From positions 1 through 64,000 of the forward strand of contig WNNJ02000891.1 in NCBI GenBank assembly GCA_012934845.2: a stretch of 64,000 nucleotides of DNA. The letters are read 5' to 3'. Source of the stretch: Pomphorhynchus laevis. Taxonomy: Eukaryota; Acanthocephala; Palaeacanthocephala; Echinorhynchida; Pomphorhynchidae. This document shows positions 20,576 through 31,786 of this stretch, in pieces (the stretch's first letter is position 1; each line of letters opens with the position of its first letter). Below the pieces are notes generated by a model. It did no database searches. It was not told the origin of the DNA and worked only from the letters and a program-made list of their open reading frames with translations. The translations under genes were made by a program, and so were the position numbers.

Positions 20576-23500
20576 AAAAAAGATTTATTTTAACGTGGCA
20601 AATGCGTGCCAGCGCACGCTTACATGACCACAACAAAAACAAAACTGTGAATCAGGCGTCGAGAAGGTGTGAACGGAGGAGGTGTTTGAATGTGATAAAA
20701 GAGGGAGCGCGGCGGACGTCGAGAGGGAGTTGATTCCAGGCGAGTGAGGCGGCGACGAGGAAGGATCGGAGACCGTAGTTGTTGGAGTAATTAGGAACGT
20801 GGAGTAAGAGGGTATGACAGGAACGAAGCGATAGCGAGGTGGGGCGAGTATCGTCTAAGAAAGGAAGGTTGATGAACGATGGGGAGCCGACAGCGATGAG
20901 ACGAAAAGTAATGAGAAGAAGGCGGAGTTTGATGCGGATGTGGATGGTGGGCCAGGAGAGTTGGGCAAAATATGTGGATGTGTGGTCGAAGCGACGGAGG
21001 CGAAAGAGCACTCGAACGGCGGTGTTGATTATTCGTTGTAGGGGTAGGATGATGGATTTTGGAGAATTGGCGAAAAGGCTAAGGCAGTAATCGATTTTAG
21101 GGAAAAGAAGCGATGAAAGAAGAGACATACAAGAACGGAAGTCGATAAGGGGGCGGATACGGCGGATGTCACGAAGAATTAAGTTAGACGAGCGGACCTT
21201 GTCACGGACGAAGGGTTTAAGGGAAAGGTGATCATCGAAATGGAAGCCTAAGAAAGTGAGATTGTGGACTACAGGGATGATCTATGAGGAAAAAGATACA
21301 ATGGGAGGAGATATGCTTGGTTTACGGGGAAGGATCCACATTATTTTGGACTTTTCGGCGTTTAGAACGAGATGGAGATTGGAGAGACGCTTGTAGATAG
21401 AAGAGAGACAGTTGGAGGCAGAAATGGCGATATCGTGTATGCGATGTGCGGGTGCATGAGCATAGATTAGAATGTCATCGGCGTATTGCATGACGTTAAA
21501 GGAGTAAGGTTTGATAAATGGAGAGAGATCGCCAAGCAAAAGAGAGAAAAGCAGGGGACCTAGGACTGAACCTTGTGGAACCCCGCAAAAAATAGGGATG
21601 GGAGGGGAGGATGATGAATTAGAACAGACGCGAAAGGAACGGTCGGATAGATATGAGGCGAACCAAGCTACGGAGGAGGAAGAAAAGCAGTAATCATAAC
21701 GAAGGCGAGAAAGGAGGACGGAGTGGTCGACAATGTCGAATGCGGAGGAGAGGTCCAGGGAGATGAGAACACTATATAGAGCCTTGTCTCGAGAAATGAG
21801 TAAGTCGTTGTACACTTTTATGCATGCGATTTCTGTCGAGTGATTAGAGCGGAAAGCGGATTGGAAAGGAGGGTACAGATTGGATGAGGAGAGATAAGCG
21901 TTGATTTGTATTAAGATGAGGCGTTCTAAGAGCTTAGAAAGAGTAGGGAGTAGTGAAATGGGGCGATAGCTGGAAGGAAGGGAGGGGTCGAGCGATTGTT
22001 TCTTAAGGAGGGGACGAACGATTGCGGATTTCCAGTGTGAAGGGAAGATACGACTGCGGATGGACGAGTTAAACAAGGTTGTGAGAAATGGGGATATCGA
22101 TGAGCATATAGATTTTAATATGTGGGTAGGCAGGGGATCGGCAGGTGAGGTTTTGTTGGGCAAGGACATGAGGACAGATGATACTTCTGTAGGTGATACA
22201 GGGAGAAGATGAAAGAGTTCGGGAAGGATGAGAGTAGACTGGGCAGAGTGGAATAGGATGGAGACCGGGGTGTGAGAGAGCAGCGTGGATACTTTAGTCT
22301 GGAGAAATGACGAATAATCATTAGCATTGATGTTGCAAGGCGTAGAGGAACGAGCCAGGATTGAGTTAAAAGTATGCCAGAGAGTCTTAGAGTTGAATGA
22401 AGTGAGTATTTTATGCTGCCAGAAGGAGTTGCATTTGTACGTAGTAGGTTGAGATGAGACCGGCGAAGAGCAAGATAGGAATCACGGAAAGACGGAGTGA
22501 TCGAGCGGAAATCGCGTCTGAGAGAGCGGTGATAGACTCGAAAAGCATGGCGGAGTCGACGCTTTGAGAGTAGGCATTGGATGTCAAACCATGGGGCACG
22601 GTGCAAGCGACGGTGTGGGTGAGACTTGAAGGGCAAGAGAATATCGAGAGTGGATGTGAGTTCAGAGTCGAAAAGAAAGGCGAGATCGTGAGGAGATGAA
22701 TATGTTATTGTGGGTAATGATAGAGACGATTTGAGTAAGGCAGAGCGGAGAAGGGAAAGGTCAAGATTTCTCCAAGGGCGACGTAGGATTGTAGGTGTGT
22801 GAGGAGGGGTGTGGTTGCGAGCGAGATCAAGGGTGATAAGAAAGTGATCGGATAGACCAGGATCAGAGATGGACAGTGAGGTGTGGGCAGCAAAATGATC
22901 GGGGACAGCGATGATGTCGAGTGCCCCGCCAAGTATATGTGTGGGGGCAGTGGAGATTAGTTTGTAATTGTAGTTGGATAGAATGTTGATGAAGCGGATG
23001 GAATCTGTGGAAGAGGGGCGGTCTAGGCGGATATTGAAGTCGCCTAGAACGAGTGAAGGGATTGAGGACAAAGAACAATGAGAAAGGAGGTCAGCGAGTT
23101 CGGTAAAAAATAAGGCTGTAGGAGCTGATGAACCAGGACGGTATACAATGGCGAGATCTAGAGTGATCGGGTTAGAATAACGACAAGTGAGCAATTCAAA
23201 AGAGCAAGGACTGAAAGCGGGATTGATTTTGCGAAGAGACGCTGGGTGACGCGCGAATGCGACGATGCCGCCATGATTAGAGGATTTAGAAGGGCATGAG
23301 CTGAGGGGGCGGGCGGATTCGACTAGGGAGCAACCGGCAGAGAGCAGACGGCGAATGGAAAGGTCGTCGGAATCTGAGTGCCAGGATTCGGTGAGGCAGA
23401 AGAGATCGATGGATTGCTTGGTGAATAGGTTGAGGATAAGATCGGATTTATTGAGAATAGATCTAGTGTTGAGGAGACCGAGGCGGAAACCGTGTGCTGT

Positions 23501-23640
23501 GGCGAAAGAGACTAGTGGAGAAGACACATAGGAGAGATGGAGCGCCATCGAATTTTTGGACGGGTGTGGACAATTTGAAAATTTCCGTCTATGTTTCGGA
23601 TGGCGAGTGAAGTTTCGCCGTTTTCCTCGCGATGCAAAAA
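20576..23640 (-). mobile_element. L2-like LINE copy L2B-1, near-complete ORF2
   Basis: Minus-strand copy of the second L2 family. The 3' end lies at 20576, with the stem-loop GCGTGCGCTGGCACGC (minus strand, about 20607-20622) and CATTTGCCACG followed by T-rich target. The 5' side reaches just beyond the ORF2 start, with the ORF1-ORF2 junction at about 23550-23640. It lies head to head with L2A-3, whose 20-bp array begins 40 bases further. G+C content is higher than in L2A. Confidence 0.9.
20652..23548 (-). pseudogene. L2B-1 ORF2: AP endonuclease and reverse transcriptase
   Basis: ATG at 23548. Endonuclease: LLNTRSILNKSD, LTESWHSDS, SSNHGGIVAFARHP, AIVYRPGSSAPTALF, LGDFNIRLDRPSS, GGALDIIAVPDHF, ITDPGLSDHF-type box (SISDPGLSDHFLI), covering the Asn, Glu, Asp-x-Asn and Ser-Asp-His catalytic elements of LINE APE domains. 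RT: SLPNKTSPADPLPTH, SSYRPISLLPTLSKLLERL, motif A SLDLSSAFDIVDH, motif B CGVPQGSVLGPLLF, motif C QYADDILIYAH (about 21475). Two breaks relative to L2B-2: one single-base frameshift in the endonuclease-RT linker near 22437, and one nonsense change (Ser to TAG) near 21284. Otherwise complete, ending at 20652. Confidence 0.9.
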
Positions 23641-23680
23641 AAACAATGCAAAAAAAGTTTGAGATCTAAAGTAAATACAT

Positions 23681-24060
23681 TCCAGATTATTCCTGTCAGT
23701 TCCAGATTATTCCTGTCAGTTCCAGATAATTCCTGTCAGTTCCAGATTATTCCTGTCAGTTCCAGATTATTCCTGTCAGTTCCAGATTATTCCTGTCAGT
23801 TCCAGATTATTCCTGTCAGTTCCAGATTATTCCTGTCAGTTCCAGATTATTCCTGTCAGTTCCAGATTATTCCTGTCAGTTCCAGATTATTCCTGTCAGT
23901 TCCAGATTATTCCTGTCAGTTCCAGATTATTCCTGTCAGTTCCAGATTATTCCTGTCAGTTCCAGATTATTCCTGTCAGTTCCAGATTATTCCTGTCAAT
24001 TCCAGATTATTCCTGTCAGTTCCAGATTATTCCTGTCAGTTCCAGATTATTCCTGTCAGT
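23681..24060 (+). repeat. 20-bp tandem array, 19 copies, upstream of L2A-3 ORF1
   Basis: Nineteen head-to-tail copies of TCCAGATTATTCCTGTCAGT, almost perfect (one TTAT/ATAA variant in copy 2, one late CAGT/CAAT). The array ends 48 bases before the ORF1 ATG. The same unit, 10 copies, stands in the same place before ORF1 of L2A-5 (39051-39250), and a degenerate remnant lies at 59728-59792. It is therefore part of the element and a candidate repeated promoter unit. Confidence 0.95.
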
Positions 24061-24108
24061 TCCGCTCGCTACGCTCGCGGATTGAGCTCAATCTATCGAT
24101 AAAAGGTC

Positions 24109-25430
24109 ATGCCTAAAAAAGCGCGATCTCAGATCCCTGTTCCTGATCAAGAATCTTCCACATCGGAATGCAATGATGGTTATACCAGCTTTGAAGTTGG
24201 ATGCGATTCCAAAGATTGCGATGTATGAAAACTTGTTCGTGTTAAAATATCCGACCACTCTGTGTATAAACGTAAACATTTCACTTGCGGTTTTTGTACA
24301 TCAGTACGACTACTACAGTTATCCTGCTCCTCTACTCCTGTATCACACAAGACCACGCAGACCAATGCTGTTTTAGATGTTTCCCTCGCATCATATAATC
24401 CCATTATTGAACCTACTCTCTCACACACCCCTCGTTCAACTACGTACCAAACTTCCATTAATCTTTTTCATTCTAACAATGCTAACGGTAAAGTTTTTCA
24501 TCTCGTACCTCCTCTTTCCTATTCCTCCCCCAATCCCATTAAATCTCAAACTTCTTTATTCTCCTCACGTACTTCTTAAACGACCTCCCCTGTATCACCT
24601 CTCAATAATTTACACACTTCCATCAAAATCATTACCAGTAACATTTCCGATCAACTGATTCAACACTCCATTCATGTCACTCATGCCCCAACCTATTTTA
24701 ATTCTCCTTACTCTACCTCCCACGTAACACTTCTAAATAATTTACATCCTTCATTTAAAATCATATCCAGTCACATCTCTGATCAACCGATTCAACACCC
24801 CGCTCCTGTCACACTTGCTCCAACCAATATTAATTCTTTATCAAGCACCACTGTCATTTCCACTTCTATCTGCTCATCTACCTCGACTCCCACCAGCTCT
24901 GTCTGTCCACCACTTCCACGAAATCGTTTTCCCTCGCGCGATCGCTGTATAATCATATCAAACTTAAAGCTTTCCGAATCTGCTTGTCCACAATCTCGCC
25001 TCGATGATGATGTATCTGCTTACAGGTCTATCCTAGCAACAATTCTTCATGATAATAACCCATCACTCTTCAATAATATCGCTCCTGTATCCTTTATTCG
25101 TTTAAACAAATCCACTAAATCCAATCATCTCAGCCCTCCACTCTTAAAAATCTTTTTCCGACATAGTTCACATGCCTCTTCGGTACTCACCCAACGTTTT
25201 AAACTTCTTACCACTTCATCTACTTGCCGTATCTTTCCTGACCGTTCCACTTCTGATATTGCCCAGCTCAATTTAGCTCGCATTTAAAAACATCGACGTG
25301 AAACAAACGGTGAGTCATCCTTATCTACACGTAAAATCAACGGAAATTTTCACGTTGTCACACAAGGCCAAAAATTCGATGGCGTCCCATCTCTCCCCCT
25401 TGTCTTCTTCGCTGGTCGATCTCGCTCTTA
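24109..25430 (+). pseudogene. L2A-3 ORF1 (PHD-like zinc finger, internal repeats, C-terminal conserved domain)
   Basis: ATG 24109 (MPKKARSQIPVPDQESS). Near residue 30, VGCDSKDCDVW followed about 20 residues later by FTCGFC gives a PHD-like zinc finger. In this copy the reading is split inside the finger near 24228; L2A-5 keeps it in one frame. Next come two to three copies of a roughly 31-residue repeat with LNNLH-S-KII-SNISDQ and an -IQH-APVTHAPT end (about 24600-24850). The C-terminal domain (from 24930: RFPSRDRCIIISNLKL, DDDVSAYRSIL, PVSFIRLNKS, LLKI-FRHSS, DRS-SDIAQLNLAR) resembles the RRM-like ORF1 domain of CR1/L2 elements, which binds RNA. At least three breaks. Confidence 0.7.
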
Positions 25431-28286
25431 AGCATACTTTTCGTCTTAGTCTATTAAACACTCGCTCCATTCTTCATAAAGCCGATATGCTCCTTGATAT
25501 CTTTAATCAATTATCTATCGATATTCTCTGCATTACCGAATCCTGGCACTCTGACTCCTACGATCTGCTATTCGTCGTCTATGTAGCTCTGGTTGTTCTC
25601 TAGTTGAATTAACTCGTCAAATTACATCTCATACATCTACTGCGTATTACCATGGCGGTATTATTGCCATTGCTCGTCACCCAATATCTTTACGTAAAAT
25701 CAACGTAAACATCCGTTACACTTTGTTCGAATTACTCATATGCAGATTATCAACGCATTTCCCTCTGGAACTTGTGATTGTATACCGTCCAGGTTCAGTT
25801 GCCCCATCACGTATCTTCTTTAACGACCTTGCAGATCTAATGTCTCACTGTTCATTGTCTTATACTCCTTCTTTTGTTCTCGGTGACTTTAACATTCGTC
25901 TTGATCGCCCTGCTGACTCTGACTCTATCACTTTAACTAATCTTTTTTCTGATTTTAACTATAAATTACTTTCAATAAGCCCAACTCATATTCTCGGCGG
26001 TGCTCTCGACATCATTGCTGTACCTATCTGCTTCAATGACTATACCTTCTTGTCAATTACTGATCCTGGTTTGTCCGATCATTTCCTTGTCACTCTTACT
26101 CTTACTCGCCCCCATCCTGCTTCTCCGCCTTACCATTATCTACGCCAAGTCGACACTGGAAGCTTCTCGATATCCCTGTTCTCTGCACAGACTTACTCAA
26201 TACTTCACTCTTTTCACTTCCTCTTAACTATCTCTTTCCCGATGATCCCTGCATTATGTTTGATTCTAAACTTACGTCGATCCTCAATAACCTTCTGCCT
26301 AGTCGACTTCGACGTTCCCAGCGCTTGCGCCATGCTCCCTGGTTCGATTCTGACTGTAGTCTTTCTAAGCGTCGACTCCGTCACTCTTTTCGTATGTATA
26401 AACGCTTTCCTAAACGTTCTCCCAACTCACTTCCTCCAAATCTTCGTGATTCCTACTTTTCTCAACGCTGTTCACATCTCATTCTTATACGTACTAAACG
26501 TACTCTCTTTTGGCGAAATCAACTCGAGTCATCTTCCAACTCTAAATCTCATTGGAAAATCTTAAACTCAATTCTTTCACGATCATCTACCCCTTGTAAT
26601 ATAAATCCTGATAAATTTTCTTCTTATCTACAAACTAAGCTATCTAATTTACTTTCCCTACTACTACCATAGCCCCTTGTACCCACTCTTATCTTTAAAT
26701 ACTTCCCTCCCAGAACTATTCCACCTTCTTCCCGTTTCGTCTGATGAAGTTTCTTCGGTTCTGCTGTCATTACCTAATAAAACCTCTCCTTCTGACCCAA
26801 TTCCCACTCACTTACTTAAAAATATCTGCACTTTTATCTTACCCTTCCTAACCACATTGTTCAACTCGTCCATCCGTAGCCGTACATTTCCTTCCACCTG
26901 GAAATGCGCCACTGTTCGTACTCTCATCAAAAAGCAATATCTCGACTCCTCACTACCATCTTCGTACCGTCCTATTTCACTTCTCCCAACCCTCTCTAAA
27001 CTCCTTGAGCGTCTCGTTCTTAAGCAAGTTAATACATATCTCTTTTCCTTTAACTTATTTCCTCCATTCCAAGCCGCTCTTCGCCCTAATTACTCTACCG
27101 AAATTGCATGTCTTAAAGTTTATAACAACTTACTCATATTGCGCGATCATAAATTATGTAGTGTCATAGTTTCGCTTGATCTATCGTCTGCTTTTGACAT
27201 CGTCGATCACTCGATTCTTCTCCATCGCCTTCGTCGTGATTATGGCTTCTCTTTACCCACTGTATCATAGTTTTCTTCATATCTATCAAACCGTACATTT
27301 CGCGTCTATTCTAACTCTTTTCTCTCCCATCCTTCGTCTATTCCGTCCGTTGTTCCACAAGGCTCCGTATTAGGCCCTATGCTTTTTTCTCTTCTTCTCG
27401 GTGATTTGTCTTCGATTTATCATAAATTTAACTTTAATGTTATGCAATATGCTGATGACATTCTCATCTATGCTCATGCACCTGTTTATCGTATTCACGA
27501 TCTTAGTGTTTCTGCTTCCGACTGTATTGTCTCAATTTCCAATCATCTTTCTTCCCTTCGCCTTTCTCTGAATCCTGATAAATCCAAAATTATGTGGATC
27601 CTACCTCGACGCCTCGGCTTAGAACCTCCCTCCGTGTCATTAAATTACACAATTCTTCTTATCGTTGATAATCTCGTATTCCTAGGCCTCCATTTCGCAA
27701 CCGACTTTCACCTAAACCTTTCGTTAGAGATAAAGTACGCTCATCTACCTTGATACTTCGCAACCTCCGTCAAGTTCGTATATTGATCGATTTACTTTCT
27801 TGTATGACTCTCATATCTTCTCTTCTTTTTTCTAGACTCGATTATTGTCTTAGTCTATTTTCCAACTCACCTAAATCCACTCTTTTTCCTTTACAACGCA
27901 TCGTCAACGCATCTGTCCGAATTCTCTTCCGTCTTCGTCGTTTTGATCATACATCCTACCATCTTGCGTCTCTTGATTTGCCTACAATTTATTGTCGTTT
28001 TCAAATTCGTCTTCTTATCGTTGCTTTCCGCCTTGTAACTTCTCATACCCTTTCATTTCTCAAACGTCCTTTTCTTGATAATTCTCGTCCTGTTTACTGT
28101 TCCTTGCGTTCCTGTAATTCCCTTCTTTTACATGTCCCAAACTACTCTACCTCCTTCGGACTCCGCTCCGTACTGTTGGCTGCTCCTCTATCGTGGAATC
28201 ATCTCCCCATTCATATACGCCAATCAACTTCCCTGCAGTGCTTCAAACGACAAATCCGATTCCATTTTAACAATTTATCTGTATGA
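25379..28286 (+). pseudogene. L2A-3 ORF2 (endonuclease and reverse transcriptase)
   Basis: The ORF2 ATG at 25379 overlaps the end of ORF1. Endonuclease pieces: 25379-25603 (to CITESWHSDS), then 25723-26130 (LLICRLSTHFPLELVIVYRPGS, LGDFNIRLDRPADSDS, ILGGALDIIAVP, ITDPGLSDHFLV). Linker 26256-26672. RT 26677-27270 and 27379-27753 (motif A SLDLSSAFDIVDH, YADD near 27448), tail 27750-28286. About seven frame changes or stops. The frameshift after the CITESWHSDSYD segment and the one after TLTRPHPASPP are shared with L2A-5. Confidence 0.85.
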
Positions 28287-28362
28287 CTTTTTCATTTTTG
28301 TTTGTGGACTTGTAAGCGTACAGCTTGTACGCATTTGCCACATTAAATAAATTTGTATTATT

Positions 28363-28735
28363 ATAATGCAAACAGTAAAGTCCTTCATCTCGTACCTTAT
28401 TTTTCCTATTTATTCCCACATCTAAATACATCTCATACCTCTTTCTTCTCTTCACGTACTCCTTACTCTACCTCCACCGTATCACTTCTCAATAATTTAC
28501 ATCCTTCCGTCAAAATTATCTCTAGTAACATCTCCGTTCAACCTATTCAACAATCCACTTCTGTCACACATGCTCCAACCCTATCACCTATCAATAATTT
28601 GCATCTTTCCGTCAAAATCATCTCCAGTAACATCTCCGATTAACCGATTCAACACTCCACTCCTGTCGCAATGCTCCAAACTATCTGAAATCTTCACTTA
28701 GCACCCCTGTCATTCCCACGTTTATCTGCTTTTCT
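28363..28735 (+). mobile_element. L2A ORF1 fragment (repeat region)
   Basis: Directly abuts the L2A-3 3' end and matches the ORF1 segment that begins near 24476 in L2A-3 (AGTAAAGTCCTTCATCTCGTAC). It holds two copies of the roughly 31-residue ORF1 repeat (LNNLHPSVKIISSNIS and the next LNNLHLSVKIISSNIS). It ends before the C-terminal domain. L2A-3 therefore seems to have inserted into, or next to, an older L2A copy in the same orientation. Confidence 0.7.
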
Positions 28736-28884
28736 GCCGGTCCTTAATGTTCAGGATTATAAATATCCACATTGTTTGGATCCTTGTAAATGCAGGTTTC
28801 TGAAAGACAACGAGATAGATGCCGAGTTGATATATTCGCTTCCTTCCCAGATGGAAATTCAATATGTGCAGTGTTAGGATTTGC

Positions 28885-30590
28885 GTTTATCAGCTTGCTT
28901 TAAGCAATTTATCGTCATATTTATCATGCTTGTAGAAGTTTCGTACGAATACAGGACCAGGATTACATAGCCATTTGGGCAAGCTGAATTTTGCTAGCCG
29001 ACGTCTAGGGAAGTTAAAGATACGATCGTGGGATATCGAACCGGTAGCGGTACATACTAGTCCCCGGATAGACTGAAGACATTCAGTGAGAACAGTTTCC
29101 CAAGCATCAACAGGACGATTGTAGTCTCTAAACCGCAAAAGTATAGCGCTCCATAAAATGCCGTTGTAGCGCTCGATCTGTCCGTTACCGACCGGATTGT
29201 ACGGAGAAGAATGACTTGCTACCGTACCAATACTGCTTAGATAATCTGTGAATTCTTTCGACATGAAGTATGACCCGCGATCGGAATGTACAAATTCAGG
29301 GGGGCCAAATATTGACACAATGCTGCGTAGACAATTAATCACTGTTTGTGTGGACATATCTCGGCATGCGAAAGCAAACGGATATCGAGAATATTCATCG
29401 ATGACTGTCATCAAATATTTCTTGCCTGATGAACTAGGCAATGGCCCTTTAAAGTCAAGTGACATCATTTCGAAGGGTTTTGTAGCTCTGATGGGGGGGG
29501 TTTTTTGGAGGTTTAAAGAATTTCAGTTTCAACAAAGATCATGTAACTTAATGAGAGACAACATAACGAACGTCTTGAGCGCTATATGGGAGTTGATTGG
29601 ATTGAATAAAATGTACAAACGACTGACTCCAGGGTGGCTAAGTGTCGCGTGAAGTTCGTAAAGGAGCTTTAAATCTTTTTGTTTGTTGAAATACCCGTAA
29701 CTTGATGCACAGATATCCCTAGACATTGAGTCGGCCACACAATTCAACTTTCCAGGCCGATAAATGATGCAATACTTAAATTCAGATAAATCGAGACGCC
29801 ATCTTTGCACCTTTTCATTTTTTATTTTACTCTTATGATTCTTGTTAAATATAAACCTTATGGACCTTTGATCAGTTAGAACATTGAAAGTTCGACTAGA
29901 CAAATAGTGCCTCCAATATCGTTATGCTTCATAACGATATTGGAGGTATCGTTAACGATATCTTATAACATCCTATATGGACCTTTGATCAGTTAGAACA
30001 TTGAAAGTTCGACTAGACAAATAGTGCCTCCAATATCGTTATGCTTCAACGATAGCGAGGGCCTCCTTCTCAATAGCAGAATGTCCAACGGTAATCTTGA
30101 TAAGGGTATGTGGATAAAAGGCAACGGGTTTGTTATCCTGTATTAATACGGCACCGATGGCATGGAGAGAGGCGTCAGTCTTAACTGTAAATTTCTTGTT
30201 GAAATCGATGGGTGTTAGTGTAACTGATATAATGTGATCACGAATTAGATCAAGGGAGCGCCTTGCTACCAGTGTAATAGGAAAATTCGTAGTTTCAGCT
30301 AACGGACGAATCTGCGACGAAAAATTTTGAATCCATTCGGAATAATGAGAGAAGAAGCTAACAATTCTTCGGAGTTGACGTTTATTTCGAGGTACTTGCA
30401 GTTCTCGCAAAGATGATACACGATTAGGATCAGGCCGTTTAATACCATTGCCAACTTGATATCCCAGAATATTGATCATCGCCTTATTAAAAATACACTT
30501 TGATTCATTTAGTGTGATTCGGTACTTAGAAGCAACTTCACGAAAGTTTGCCAGATTTTTATCGTGTTCTTGCTGAGTTATGCCGCACAC
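28885..30590 (-). mobile_element. Ty3/Gypsy-type LTR retrotransposon fossil (pol part)
   Basis: Minus-strand fossil containing, in order, the RT connection part (about 30590-30100), RNase H with the typical TDQRS word (about 29870) and integrase core (29468-28890, DFKGPLPSSSGKKYL, HSDRGSYFMSKEF, YNPVGNGQIERYNG). These are diagnostic of Ty3/Gypsy pol. No LTRs, gag or protease were found next to it, so it is an internal fragment. It is broken in several places and looks old. It is bounded on the right by an R2-like 3' tail and on the left by an unassigned 150-base stretch after an L2A ORF1 fragment. Confidence 0.8.
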
Positions 30591-30675
30591 AATAATAATA
30601 ATAATTTTTTTAATTTTAAAATAATTATAATAATTTACAAGCAAGGGGGTTCCCGCAAATGGGCCCATACACAAC
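30590..30675 (-). mobile_element. R2L-1-family 3'-tail fragment
   Basis: On the minus strand this reads TGGGCCCATTTGCGGG followed by AACCCCC and an AT-rich end. It is the same 3' block as at 6999-7018 and 191-300. No coding sequence remains. It sits at the right edge of the Gypsy fossil. Confidence 0.5.
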
Positions 30676-30714
30676 TTTCACTGTCAAAGTTGTAATTAAT
30701 TTTTAAAACAAGAT

Positions 30715-31440
30715 AATAATACAAATTTATTTAATGTGGTAAATGCGTACAAGCTGTACGCTAACAAGTCCACAAACAAAAATGAAAAAGTCAAACATAA
30801 ATTGTTCAAATGGGATCGGATTTATCGTTTGAAGCACTGCAGGGAAGTTGATTGGCGTATATGAATGGGCAGATGGTTCCACGATAGAGGAGCAGCCAAC
30901 AGTAAGGAGCGGAGTCCAAAGGAGGTAGAGTAGTTTGGGACATGTAAAAGAAGGGAATTACAGGAACGCAAGGAACAGTAAACAGGACGAGAATTATCAA
31001 GAAAAGGACGTTTGAGAAATGAAAGGGTATGAGAAGTTACAAGGCGGAAAGCAACGATAAGAAGACGAATTTGAAAACGACAATAAATTGTAGGCAAATC
31101 AAGAGAAAAAAGTGGTAGGATGTATGATCAAAACGACGAAGACGGAAGTGAATTCGGACGGCTGCGTTGACGATGCGTTGTAGGGGAAAAAGAGTGACGA
31201 TGCGTTGTAGGGGAAGAAGAGTGGATTTAGGTGAGTTGGAAAATAGACTAAGACAATAATCGAGTCTAGAAAAAAGAAGAGAAGATATGAGAGTCATACA
31301 AGAAAGTAAATCGATCAATATACGAACTTGACGGAGGTTGCGAAGTATCAAGGTAGATGAGCGTACTTTATCTCTAACGAAAGGTTTAGGTGAAAGTCGG
31401 TTGCGAGATGAAAGCCTAGTATGGAAGCCTAGATACAGGA
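30715..31440 (-). mobile_element. L2A-5, 3' part (RT tail and terminus), separated by the L2A-4 insertion
   Basis: Minus strand: the terminal stem-loop and CATTTACCAC (about 30738-30765), the ORF2 C-terminal tail (SFLKRPFLDNSRPVYCSL, LLLHVPNYSTSFGLRS) and RT thumb up to the CCTAGGC site at about 31420. A short tandem duplication of about 25 bases lies near 31160-31205 (LPLQRIV repeated). The break point CCTAG matches exactly where the 5' portion of L2A-5 resumes at 34738, so this is one element split by L2A-4. Confidence 0.8.
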
Positions 31441-31447
31441 GCCTAAT

Positions 31448-31786
31448 ATCGCTCCTGTATCCTTTATTCGTTTAAACAAATCCACTAAATCAAATCATCT
31501 CAGTCCTCCACTCTTAAAAATCGTTTTCCGACATAGTTCACATGCCTCTTCGGTACTCTCCCAACGTTTTAAACTTCTTACCACTTCATCTACTTGCCGT
31601 ATCTTTCCTGACCGCTCCCCTTCTGATATTGCCCAGCTCAATTTAGCTCGCATTGAAAAACATCGACGTGAAACAAACGGCGAGTCATCCTTATCTATAC
31701 GTAAAATCAACGGAAATTTTCACGTTCTTCACACAAGGCCAAAAATTCGATGGCGTCCCATCTCTCCCCCTTGTCTTCTTCGCTAG
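31448..31786 (+). CDS. L2A-4 ORF1, C-terminal 112 residues (partial)
   Basis: Open frame from the 5' truncation point to the TAG at 31784-31786. Segments include APVSFIRLNKSTKSNHLS, LLKIVFRHSSHASSVLSQ, FPDRSPSDIAQLNLARIEK and RRETNGESSLSIRKINGN, i.e. the RRM-like/C-terminal part of CR1/L2-type ORF1 proteins, which chaperone the element RNA. It overlaps ORF2 by 37 bases (ORF2 ATG at 31750). The N-terminal finger and repeats are missing because of truncation, not decay. No stop or frameshift in this part. Confidence 0.75.
   Translation: MAPVSFIRLNKSTKSNHLSPPLLKIVFRHSSHASSVLSQRFKLLTTSSTCRIFPDRSPSDIAQLNLARIEKHRRETNGESSLSIRKINGNFHVLHTRPKIRWRPISPPCLLR

Larger units (their letters stand above)
23681..28362 (+). 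mobile_element. L2-like LINE copy L2A-3 with 5' tandem array, probably full length
   Basis: The most complete L2A structure in the window: a 20-bp tandem array (23681-24060), a 48-base leader with the perfect palindrome ATTGAGCTCAAT, ORF1 from ATG 24109, ORF2 from ATG 25379, and the 3' end with stem-loop (about 28317-28333), CATTTGCCAC and TTTGTATTATT. ORFs are damaged. It shares specific defects with L2A-5 (see findings). Confidence 0.9.

Noticed and set aside
23632-24102. 156-codon ORF through the 20-bp array
   Set aside because: The 20-bp unit cycles through three frames (a 60-base period without stops). It lies upstream of the real ORF1 start at 24109 and shows no domain.
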